DNA of 64,000 nt, from positions 2,014,402 through 2,078,401 of the forward strand of contig PTFA01000017.1 in NCBI GenBank assembly GCA_003342895.1, read 5' to 3'. A program made the translations under genes and the position numbers. The stretch is from Casuarius casuarius (Eukaryota > Chordata > Aves > Casuariiformes > Casuariidae). Positions 52,301-64,000 of this stretch are shown here, piece by piece; positions within the stretch are counted from its first letter, which is position 1; each line of letters opens with the position of its first letter. Under the pieces are notes generated by a model. It saw only the letters and a program-made list of their open reading frames with translations, made no database searches and had not been told where the DNA came from.

Positions 52301-54285
52301 ACGCACATGGATGCTGAGTACACTAGCAGCATCTGTGTGACAACTCAGCCACAGCCTTGGGTACAACTTTGTTTCTGTCGAATTTTTTAATGGCGGAGCA
52401 CTGTGTTGAATTATTACTGTTAAGAAATTAGGCCTACATAATTCTGCCCATTTCCTTCCTGCTTCCTTAGATGCTTGGATGCTACTTGACCCGGTGTCAA
52501 CATTCTTGAAGATGATCAGTTCCTACAAGTTTTACAAAAATAAAAGGCAAATAGAGGGGATGTGACCTTTCTGCTCCCTCCTGTGAGGAAGGGCTAGAAG
52601 GCCTCTGACATCATCCACTGGTTAGGCTGCCTGCTGCTTAGCACAGGCAGAGCTCAGAAAAGCCCCTTTCATATTTCTTGTGAGTTAATGTTGTAGGCTG
52701 TTGCCAATGTGTTAACACTGGAGGGGCCCATTCTTCCCTACAGAGCTGTAAGTCTATCAGAAAGTCCCTAATACTACTCTGCAGTGTTATGTTGTTCTTT
52801 ACAGTATATTTAATTAATAATTACAGTATAAAGGCAGCAACTCTGCACAGTGAAACTGCACAATAATAGGAACAGAATTTACAGCATGTTTACTAACTTC
52901 TGCAAAAGTGACAGTCTTAATGTGCTACCACTAAGCTGGGTCTCAGACAAGCAAAGTGAGATGTTATTTAAGAGAGTATCTACTGAGTAATTCTATTCTG
53001 TGTGTGTGTGTGGGGGGGTTGTTAAAAATATTTTGTTTCAGCTAGACTTATTCTCAGTATGGCTGTGTTTGACCTCTTTCATATGCTAACAGGCTTTTGG
53101 AAAACCTAGTTCAGAAGGAGAAAGAGTATCAGACCCTCTTACAACAATCCTTGGAGCAAAAAACTCAAGACTTGCGCTTGCTTCAATTAAAACTTAAAGC
53201 TGAAGGTAGGAGGAGATATTGTGTCCTTTGACAGCTGTGCACAAATGTATCTTGATTCTTTAAATGATGATTTGATTTGGCTCAGGGTAATTTAAAAGAC
53301 CATCTGTTTTAAGCTTAAATAATCTAAACTCATCACTTCTGTCCTGGTTTTGAGGTGGACTAACCTATGTATTTCAATTCTGTTAAAGATTCCCAACAGC
53401 CTGCAGAAACTCTGAGAGAGAATGCAGACCCTGAGCTCATGAACTGGCTGAAACAACAGGGAGCTGACTTGGATGCCATTAAGAGGGTAAAAAACAAAAA
53501 CAACAAAAAACCCTTAAAACAAAGGTCATTGAGAGTTTGGTTTCAAAGCAAAAATCTTAATTTAGGAACAACTTTGCCTTTTAGTTTGCTGAAGAGGATT
53601 ATACTCTCAGTGCTGTCCTTAATGATATCACTAAAGATGATTTGCAGCATCTGCGACTACGGTAAGAAAATATTTTGGTTTAAGAGCTTAAAATTACTTT
53701 TCTAGAAGTTAATTTTAATTAAGAGGATTAGGATATTTAAATGGGTCAGTGATAATTCAGTAGCAACTGCTGTTAATTTATCTTTTATTGAAGTTTCCCA
53801 TATCTTAACTGATCCTACATAACTACACTTAAGGTGCTTCATGCCATCTGCATTTTGGCATTTATCAAGATTGGGAACCAACTGTTCAACTCCCCCATTC
53901 AGCACTAAGTAGTCAGATAGAAAACAGACAAAGAATTTCTTTCCTACCCACCAATTTAAAGAAAAAAAAAATAATAATCCTTTCAGTATCATTCAGTTAC
54001 CCCTGGCTGACATGAAAGATGTTCTCCTGGCCATAACCTTAAAGGAGTGTAGCGCTCACTTTGTACTGTCACAAGTGGTAGTAACTCCTTATGATTTCTA
54101 GATTTTTACTTTTTGCTCACTTTAAAATAATGGAGATAGATAAGGAATCTCGCCTCCCCAGTCTGTCACTGTAGGTACTAATTGTTTTCAATTCTTCTTC
54201 ATACAGTGGTGGTCTTCTCTGCAGAATTTGGAATGCAATATTAATCCACCGACAAACATCTAAGACCTCAGAGACAGAAGGTTAA
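2328..54285 (+). CDS. MAP3K15: MAP3K15 (ASK3), mitogen-activated protein kinase kinase kinase 15, 5'-partial, 26 exons
   Basis: This is a cytosolic serine/threonine MAP3K of the ASK family, which phosphorylates MKKs upstream of p38 and JNK; family knowledge links ASK3 to osmotic and blood-pressure control in kidney. Joining 26 GT-AG exons gives 3471 nt in one frame: 1156 residues and TAA. Window residues: regulatory/TPR-like part 1-355, PH-like domain about 356-450, kinase about 480-740, Ser/Thr-rich linker with a 14-3-3-type motif near 753-758, coiled coil about 1012-1070, SAM-like domain about 1076-1146. Kinase hallmarks are all present: glycine loop 484-491, VAIK-type Lys506, HRD 596-598, DFG 617-619, APE 642-644. 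The family is about 1300 residues, so roughly 150 N-terminal residues lie in exons left of the window. The assignment to ASK3 over ASK1 or ASK2 rests partly on the neighbour PDHA1, which flanks MAP3K15 in mammals. No frame break is seen. Confidence 0.96.
2522..5090 (+). other. MAP3K15 intron, 2.6 kb
   Basis: Unremarkable intron with a modestly GC-richer patch at about 3290-3560. Short reading frames there on both strands show no recognisable protein. Confidence 0.7.
5091..5259 (+). CDS. MAP3K15: MAP3K15 exon (start of TPR-like region)
   Basis: It completes a split Cys codon, then reads 56 codons and ends in phase 0 before gtatac. The product contains [20 protein letters not shown] and [14 protein letters not shown], the ASK-family segment that begins the helical central region. 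The acceptor is atttctttag. Confidence 0.96.
5260..6476 (+). other. MAP3K15 intron, 1.2 kb
   Basis: Nothing recognised apart from a C-rich stretch at 5578-5598 and the T-rich tract before the next acceptor. Confidence 0.7.
6477..6583 (+). CDS. MAP3K15: MAP3K15 exon (TPR-like region)
   Basis: It starts in phase 0 after taccag and ends in phase 2 before gtaagg. It encodes [20 protein letters not shown] and [10 protein letters not shown], matching ASK-family TPR-like helices. A long T-rich tract lies upstream. It is followed by the largest intron in the window, 12.2 kb. Confidence 0.96.
16115..16220 (+). mobile_element. CR1-type LINE 3' fragment
   Basis: The stretch ending in ccagaggtcccttccaacc and then gtgtgattc is the hallmark 3' terminus of sauropsid CR1 retrotransposons, preceded by a typical aggctagataacctcc segment. 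It is a short 5'-truncated remnant without coding sequence. The 5' limit is approximate; the 3' limit is set by the attctgtga-like tail. Confidence 0.85.
18215..18235 (+). repeat. (TG)n followed by G8
   Basis: A short TG dinucleotide run passes directly into eight G residues. Confidence 0.85.
18774..18944 (+). CDS. MAP3K15: MAP3K15 exon (TPR-like region)
   Basis: It starts with one base completing an Arg codon split across the 12.2-kb intron and ends in phase 2 before gtaaca. It encodes [20 protein letters not shown] and [20 protein letters not shown], a clear ASK TPR-like repeat. The acceptor is gatttcag. Confidence 0.95.
19948..20060 (+). CDS. MAP3K15: MAP3K15 exon (TPR-like region)
   Basis: It completes the split Trp, encodes [20 protein letters not shown] and the [12 protein letters not shown] segment, and ends in phase 1 before a consensus gtgagt donor. 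The acceptor is ctctgcag. Confidence 0.96.
21067..21226 (+). CDS. MAP3K15: MAP3K15 exon (TPR-like region)
   Basis: It completes a Gly codon and ends in phase 2 (split Trp) before gtatgt. It encodes [20 protein letters not shown] and [20 protein letters not shown], conserved in ASK1/2/3. Confidence 0.96.
21850..22000 (+). CDS. MAP3K15: MAP3K15 exon (end of TPR-like region)
   Basis: It completes a Trp codon and ends in phase 0 before gtaaga. It encodes [20 protein letters not shown] and [20 protein letters not shown], linking the helical region to the PH-like domain. The acceptor is attctag. Confidence 0.95.
22412..22519 (+). CDS. MAP3K15: MAP3K15 exon (PH-like domain, first part)
   Basis: This 108-nt exon is phase 0 at both ends; the donor is gtaaaa and the acceptor tcttctcag. 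It encodes [20 protein letters not shown] and the SLWHVSP segment, which in ASK1 begins the PH domain that positions substrate MKKs. Being symmetric, it could be skipped in frame. Confidence 0.95.
23697..23730 (+). repeat. (CAAA)n / (CA)n microsatellite
   Basis: CAAA units followed by about ten CA units, in the intron just upstream of the 50-nt exon. Confidence 0.9.
23870..23919 (+). CDS. MAP3K15: MAP3K15 50-nt exon (PH-like domain)
   Basis: This very short exon encodes [16 protein letters not shown] plus two bases of a Ser codon. Family reading-frame conservation (RG-I/V-SISKF across the junction) fixes the donor as gttggt, which is weak. A better donor, gtatgt, sits 4 nt downstream and would shift the frame. 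The acceptor is tctttacag. Confidence 0.93.
23920..26533 (+). other. MAP3K15 introns inside the PH-like region
   Basis: Introns at 23920-25554 and 25651-26533. Nothing recognised other than the tandem donor at the left edge. Confidence 0.65.
25555..25650 (+). CDS. MAP3K15: MAP3K15 exon (PH-like domain)
   Basis: It completes the split Ser and ends in phase 2 before a perfect gtaagt. It encodes [20 protein letters not shown] and [11 protein letters not shown], the strands of the PH-like fold in the ASK family. Confidence 0.95.
26534..26621 (+). CDS. MAP3K15: MAP3K15 exon (PH-like domain to kinase linker)
   Basis: It completes an Arg codon, encodes [20 protein letters not shown] and an acidic GEIDGDTLE tail, and ends in phase 0 before gtatgt. 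Sequence conservation with ASK1 is lower here than in flanking exons, as expected for the linker, but frame, splice sites and position agree. Confidence 0.92.
26622..30304 (+). other. MAP3K15 intron, 3.7 kb, before the kinase domain
   Basis: AT-rich; holds a local 25-bp duplication at 29184-29238 and a T-run at 29823-29830. No exon-like protein segment seen. Confidence 0.65.
29184..29238 (+). repeat. Local 25-bp direct duplication
   Basis: Two identical 25-bp copies (29184-29208 and 29214-29238), each beginning tagacctcaaggcgg, are separated by atata. The period is 30 bp. This looks like a recent small tandem duplication. Confidence 0.9.
30305..30438 (+). CDS. MAP3K15: MAP3K15 exon (kinase domain start, ATP-binding loop)
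   Basis: It encodes the acidic [10 protein letters not shown] lead-in, the glycine loop LGKGTYGIV (window residues 483-491) and the ATP-anchoring lysine of the AIKEIPERD segment (residue 506). It starts in phase 0 after cttgcag and ends in phase 2 before gtaaga. These are near-invariant in ASK kinases. Confidence 0.98.
30621..30655 (+). repeat. Imperfect (TG)n/(ATGT)n microsatellite
   Basis: Alternating TG units interrupted by A, about 35 bp. Confidence 0.85.
31057..31184 (+). CDS. MAP3K15: MAP3K15 exon (kinase N-lobe, helix C)
   Basis: It completes an Arg codon and reads [20 protein letters not shown], containing the helix-C glutamate (window residue 522 or its neighbour), followed by the hinge segment IFMEQVPGG. 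It ends in phase 1 before gtttgt, a donor that lacks the usual A at +3. Confidence 0.97.
32961..33091 (+). CDS. MAP3K15: MAP3K15 exon (kinase catalytic loop)
   Basis: It completes the hinge Gly and encodes [15 protein letters not shown], then [20 protein letters not shown] and the catalytic HRD motif (window residues 596-598) followed by IK. The catalytic aspartate is residue 598. It ends in phase 0 before gtaaat. Confidence 0.98.
33326..33342 (+). repeat. C17 homopolymer in splice-acceptor tract
   Basis: Seventeen C residues lie 18 bp before the acceptor at 33361 and form most of its polypyrimidine tract. Such runs are prone to length polymorphism and sequencing error. Confidence 0.85.
33361..33466 (+). 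CDS. MAP3K15: MAP3K15 exon (kinase DFG and activation loop)
   Basis: It encodes [16 protein letters not shown] and the DFG motif (residues 617-619), then [16 protein letters not shown], holding the threonine cluster that matches the ASK1 activation-loop threonine (Thr838 in human ASK1). It starts in phase 0 after caacccacag and ends in phase 1 before gtaaga. Its polypyrimidine tract includes 17 consecutive C. Confidence 0.98.
35988..37383 (+). repeat. CA/CT-rich degenerate minisatellite, about 1.4 kb
   Basis: The array begins with CT and C-run units and continues as irregular variants of cacacctcatgcacacac and cacacctcacgcac, ending in pure CA. One strand is nearly free of G outside CG and TG steps. 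The long open frames on both strands here, rich in His-Thr on +, are a by-product of a repeat that cannot make stop codons easily; they are not genes. There are no introns, no family match and no proper start context. Confidence 0.92.
37319..37376 (+). repeat. Alternating purine-pyrimidine tract (CG/CA), Z-DNA-prone
   Basis: At the right end of the minisatellite, a cacgcgcgtgcgcg block runs into an uninterrupted (CA)n of about 40 bp. This uninterrupted alternation is the classic Z-DNA-forming pattern. Confidence 0.8.
39137..39294 (+). CDS. MAP3K15: MAP3K15 exon (kinase C-lobe, APE motif)
   Basis: It completes the Gly split from the previous exon across a 5.7-kb intron and encodes [18 protein letters not shown], with the APE motif at window residues 642-644, then [20 protein letters not shown] and [12 protein letters not shown]. 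It ends in phase 0 before gtaagc. Nearly identical to ASK1 here. Confidence 0.98.
39295..43094 (+). other. MAP3K15 intron, 3.8 kb
   Basis: Mostly unremarkable; a GC- and CpG-richer patch lies at about 42520-42800. Reading frames at 40783-41481 (-) and 42519-42857 (+) match no family I know and lack conservation signs. Confidence 0.65.
43095..43278 (+). CDS. MAP3K15: MAP3K15 exon (end of kinase domain)
   Basis: It encodes [20 protein letters not shown] and [15 protein letters not shown], the last helices of the C-lobe, then a basic tail NKGKKNR. It starts in phase 0 after cttgcag and ends in phase 1 before gtaagg. Retention of the next intron would add 17 codons and stop at 43331, giving a kinase without its C-terminal regulatory part; there is no evidence this happens. 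Confidence 0.97.
43932..43996. other. Assembly gap (65 N)
   Basis: 65 N residues flanked by C on the left and eight C on the right; the true sequence is probably a C-rich simple repeat. Confidence 0.99.
44337..44980 (+). promoter_or_regulatory. Intragenic CpG-rich block, possible CpG island or internal promoter
   Basis: By hand count it holds roughly 28 CpG in about 620 bp, far more than its AT-rich surroundings, with a C12 run at 44664-44675. A YY1-like element (caaaatggctcc) sits at 44855-44866. Reading frames up to 184 codons here match no protein I recognise and are probably a consequence of GC content. A regulatory role is inference. Confidence 0.35.
46084..46261 (+). CDS. MAP3K15: MAP3K15 exon (Ser-rich linker with 14-3-3-type motif)
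   Basis: It completes an Asp codon and encodes [10 protein letters not shown], then a serine run and [16 protein letters not shown] fits the R-x-x-S-x-P 14-3-3 consensus, with the serine at window residue 756 in the place of human ASK1 Ser967. It ends in phase 2 before gtaaag. Confidence 0.94.
46262..48895 (+). other. MAP3K15 introns in the C-terminal regulatory part
   Basis: Introns at 46262-46986 and 47162-48895. A GC-rich patch lies at about 47845-48055; nothing else recognised. Confidence 0.65.
46987..47161 (+). CDS. MAP3K15: MAP3K15 exon (C-terminal regulatory region)
   Basis: It completes a Ser codon and encodes [20 protein letters not shown] and [20 protein letters not shown], matching the ASK-family stretch after the linker. 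It ends in phase 0 before gtaatt. The exon is GC-richer than its introns. Confidence 0.95.
48896..49081 (+). CDS. MAP3K15: MAP3K15 exon (C-terminal regulatory region)
   Basis: It is 62 codons, phase 0 at both ends (symmetric). It encodes [20 protein letters not shown] and [20 protein letters not shown], then GFQDA, all typical of ASK C-terminal segments. The acceptor is cttctccag and the donor gtgagt. Confidence 0.96.
49381..49386 (-). terminator. LTR poly(A) signal
   Basis: AATAAA on the - strand about 120 bp before the 3' terminus of the LTR. Confidence 0.6.
49427..49564 (+). repeat. 69-bp tandem duplication inside the LTR
   Basis: Copies at 49427-49495 and 49496-49564 are head to tail and differ at one base (C/T near 49459 and 49528). 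Both begin tggcggttacttcaacta. Confidence 0.95.
49567..49617 (+). repeat. Purine-rich (GA)n tract inside the LTR
   Basis: About 50 bp of only A and G on the + strand, that is a polypyrimidine tract in the sense of the LTR. Confidence 0.9.
49735..49742 (-). promoter_or_regulatory. LTR TATA box
   Basis: TATAAAAA on the - strand, about 350 bp upstream of the LTR's AATAAA, consistent with the U3 promoter. Confidence 0.6.
50644..50749 (+). CDS. MAP3K15: MAP3K15 exon (C-terminal regulatory region)
   Basis: It encodes [20 protein letters not shown] and [15 protein letters not shown], very close to ASK1. It starts in phase 0 after tttatag and ends in phase 1 before gtaagt. It is the first exon after the LTR insertion. 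Confidence 0.97.
51947..52157 (+). CDS. MAP3K15: MAP3K15 exon (acidic linker and start of coiled coil)
   Basis: It completes a Glu codon and encodes [20 protein letters not shown], an acidic and divergent middle, then [17 protein letters not shown] and a leucine-rich helix ([13 protein letters not shown]) that starts the coiled coil. It ends in phase 2 before gtaacc. Confidence 0.95.
53093..53205 (+). CDS. MAP3K15: MAP3K15 exon (coiled coil)
   Basis: It completes an Arg codon and encodes [20 protein letters not shown] followed by [17 protein letters not shown], a heptad-like helix expected to mediate ASK oligomerisation. It ends in phase 1 before gtagga. The acceptor, atgctaacag, has little pyrimidine directly beside the AG. 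Confidence 0.95.
53389..53486 (+). CDS. MAP3K15: MAP3K15 exon (SAM-like domain, first part)
   Basis: It completes an Asp codon and encodes [20 protein letters not shown] and IKR, the first helices of the C-terminal SAM-like fold. The acceptor is weak (ctgttaaag), but the frame and homology are clear. The donor is gtaaaa and the exon ends in phase 0. Confidence 0.95.
53585..53661 (+). CDS. MAP3K15: MAP3K15 exon (SAM-like domain, second part)
   Basis: It encodes [20 protein letters not shown] and QHLRLR, matching the ASK SAM segment, and ends in phase 2 before gtaaga. It is separated from the preceding exon by an intron of only 98 nt. Confidence 0.95.
54207..54285 (+). CDS. MAP3K15: MAP3K15 terminal coding exon and stop codon
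   Basis: It completes an Arg codon, encodes [20 protein letters not shown] and SETEG, and ends at TAA (54283-54285). [14 protein letters not shown] closes the SAM-like domain; the last dozen residues are divergent, as in the family. The acceptor is cttcatacag. Confidence 0.94.
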
Positions 54286-54735
54286 TTCTTTGAAAATAGA
54301 ATAGATAATGGGAATAAGCAAATAAAGACACATTCCTAACACTTAAATTATTACATGTATGTATGTATGTATTGTAGCCTTGCAGGTTTTGCACAACTAT
54401 ATAGCTTATTTGACCATTAGTGTAATGCACAGTGAATAGTAACAGCTTTAAATCTTTTGTTAATGCACCTAAATTATTTATCAAAGCATAAAGCAGAATT
54501 CAGATGCCCATCAATGTAAATATAAAGCAATAGCTAAGAAAAAGCTTTTCTGCAAAACAGTTACCACACCTGACTTGGATTTAGCATTTCAAGAACTGTG
54601 AACTTAATGTGTTACAGTTCTGCTCTCTGATGGTTTGAGCAGGAAGCAATTAAGCTCCAGCATGTATGTCACCTCTTCATAGACAAATGTATATAGCATT
54701 TTATAATAAAGCAACTCTCACTGAACTACTAAGAA
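54286..54735 (+). other. MAP3K15: MAP3K15 3' UTR
   Basis: About 450 bp of AT-rich sequence follow the stop codon up to the inferred cleavage site after the first AATAAA. It contains a short (ATGT)n tract near 54355-54372. The end is inferred from the signal, not observed. Confidence 0.7.
54705..54710 (+). terminator. MAP3K15: MAP3K15 poly(A) signal AATAAA
   Basis: This is a perfect AATAAA about 420 bp after the stop codon, with a GT-rich element (ttggtgtgatatttt) about 30-45 nt downstream. Further + strand AATAAA hexamers lie near 54929 and 55134 and could serve as distal sites overlapping the PDHA1 3' end. Confidence 0.75.
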
Positions 54736-54836
54736 AAGCTTGGTGTGATATTTTCATTTAACAATGTTTCTGCAGCAAAAACATAGCATTCAGTTTTTTT
54801 GAAAGTGGTTCATTAAGAAACAAAAACTAATGACCA

Positions 54837-55146
54837 GATAAATGTTGTTAAAGTTTAATATTTTTGTACTGTACATGACACAGACAGCAATCCAAAGAAA
54901 AGTCGCTAAAGCAAATATATAGCAATTTAAATAAACCGCTGCTTTCTCCTAATTCAGCTCCTTCTGAAGCAACATTCAGCATCTTTAAGACAATCCATAA
55001 TAAGATGGATTTCCCTACATAATCTTTAAACTTCCGCTGTTGAAAGAGCTTTTAAATAAGCTTAAGGTTTGTTTTTGAGTCATTGTAGTTCTTGTAAATG
55101 CATTCACTTATTCTTATGAATAAGTTATCCCCAATAAAAAAGGCCT
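54837..55146 (-). other. PDHA1: PDHA1 3' UTR
   Basis: About 310 bp of non-coding sequence run from the stop codon to the inferred cleavage site. The 3' UTR ends only about 100 bp from the MAP3K15 3' end, so the two genes are arranged tail to tail. Confidence 0.65.
54854..54859 (-). terminator. PDHA1: PDHA1 poly(A) signal ATTAAA
   Basis: Read on the - strand this is ATTAAA, the commonest AATAAA variant, about 290 bp after the PDHA1 stop codon. A T-rich element follows on the - strand near 54811-54826. I saw no canonical AATAAA on the - strand between it and the stop. Confidence 0.65.
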
Positions 55147-63327
<8,181 letters not shown>

Positions 63328-63430
63328 CTGCAAAGCGGACCAAGTAGTTATTTCACGAATTTATGACTGTCATTAACAATTTGTTTTTACGATGTGCCAT
63401 TTTAAATTCAGTTTGTAATATCTCTCTCTC

Positions 63431-63452
63431 AAAAAAAAAAAAAAAAAAAAAA
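63431..63452 (+). repeat. A22 homopolymer
   Basis: Twenty-two A residues after a (TC)n stretch. Confidence 0.9.
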
Positions 63453-64000
63453 GGCTGCAAAACCTTAATTCATAGGTCCAAATAATACACCAAGGTTGTA
63501 CACTACTTCCAAATCCAGGGGTCATTATAGAAAAGCTTTGTTTTTAATAAAAACAGATTTCCATTCTTGAAACGAAGCCTTGTAGTTCCTACTAGCAGTA
63601 GATTAACTAAAATGGTCACAAAATACTGAAAAAGGACATTTCCACGGCTGTTGCCTGCCAAATACTTAGTAAAAGCTACAGCAGCTTAGTGAAGCACGGA
63701 GTAAAACAATACCTTAACTAACAATTTACATATTACAATAGGCCAGAGACAATGACATTAAAAAAAGAAAAAAAAAAAAAATCTATAAAGTGACTCTTAC
63801 AGACTCTGTCTCTATTTGAAAGGAGCTTCCTCTGTGAAACAGTTTTTAAGATCTGGTCCTAAGACTGGACCTCACCTCTACCACCACAGAACAAAGAGTA
63901 CCGCTTTGGGGATGTCTCTTCCAGAACCTTTTCCTTATCTCTGTTCCTCCTTTGGCAAGGTAGAGAAGAAATATACAGAATACAATTTTTATTTTCATTT

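Larger units (their letters stand above)
50750..54206 (+). other. MAP3K15 introns near the 3' end
   Basis: Introns at 50750-51946 (A20 tract at 50972-50991), 52158-53092 ((TG)n-G tract at 52999-53018), 53206-53388, 53487-53584 and 53662-54206. No other element recognised. Confidence 0.65.

Noticed and set aside
63801..63831. Candidate PDHA1 exon 2 on -, between ttcacag and gtaaga
   Set aside because: It is 31 nt, whereas exon 2 should be about 60 nt with phase 0 at both ends; the encoded residues do not resemble the leader junction.

Overview
This window is vertebrate, most likely avian, nuclear DNA. It holds large parts of two convergent genes: MAP3K15 (apoptosis signal-regulating kinase 3, ASK3) on the + strand and PDHA1 (pyruvate dehydrogenase E1 subunit alpha) on the - strand. 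The evidence for a bird is compact introns around vertebrate-type split genes, a 3' fragment of a CR1-type LINE near 16.1-16.2 kb, and a solo retroviral-type LTR. CR1 also occurs in other sauropsids, so the species is not resolved. An N gap (43932-43996) and a single N (8727) mark it as a draft assembly.

Layout: 1-2327 is intron upstream of the first visible MAP3K15 exon. From 2328 to 54285 there are 26 exons, all with GT-AG borders and one continuous frame, giving 1156 codons plus a stop. They run through the N-terminal regulatory part, the TPR-like and PH-like central region, the full kinase domain, a 14-3-3-type motif, a coiled coil and a C-terminal SAM-like domain. The first exons and the promoter lie outside. 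The MAP3K15 poly(A) signal is at 54705-54710. PDHA1 starts about 100 bp further on: its poly(A) signal (54854-54859) and exons 11 to 3 fill 54840-63327 on the - strand. PDHA1 exons 1-2, with the mitochondrial leader, lie beyond the right edge.

Introns carry the rest: a 12.2-kb intron with the CR1 fragment, a 1.4-kb CA/CT-rich minisatellite with a Z-DNA-prone end (about 35988-37383), a CpG-rich block at 44.3-45.0 kb, and an 849-bp solo LTR with a perfect 5-bp target duplication (49262-50110).

The two genes are not a functional pathway. ASK3 is a stress and osmotic-signalling MAP3K in the cytosol; PDHA1 is a mitochondrial matrix enzyme subunit. They are neighbours by conserved synteny, as at human Xp22. 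I see no new biological system. The most useful anomaly is a 1-base deficit at the 3' end of PDHA1 exon 8 that breaks the frame in this assembly. Other points worth checking are a tandem splice donor after a 50-nt MAP3K15 exon, the LTR with its internal 69-bp duplication, and the intragenic CpG-rich block.
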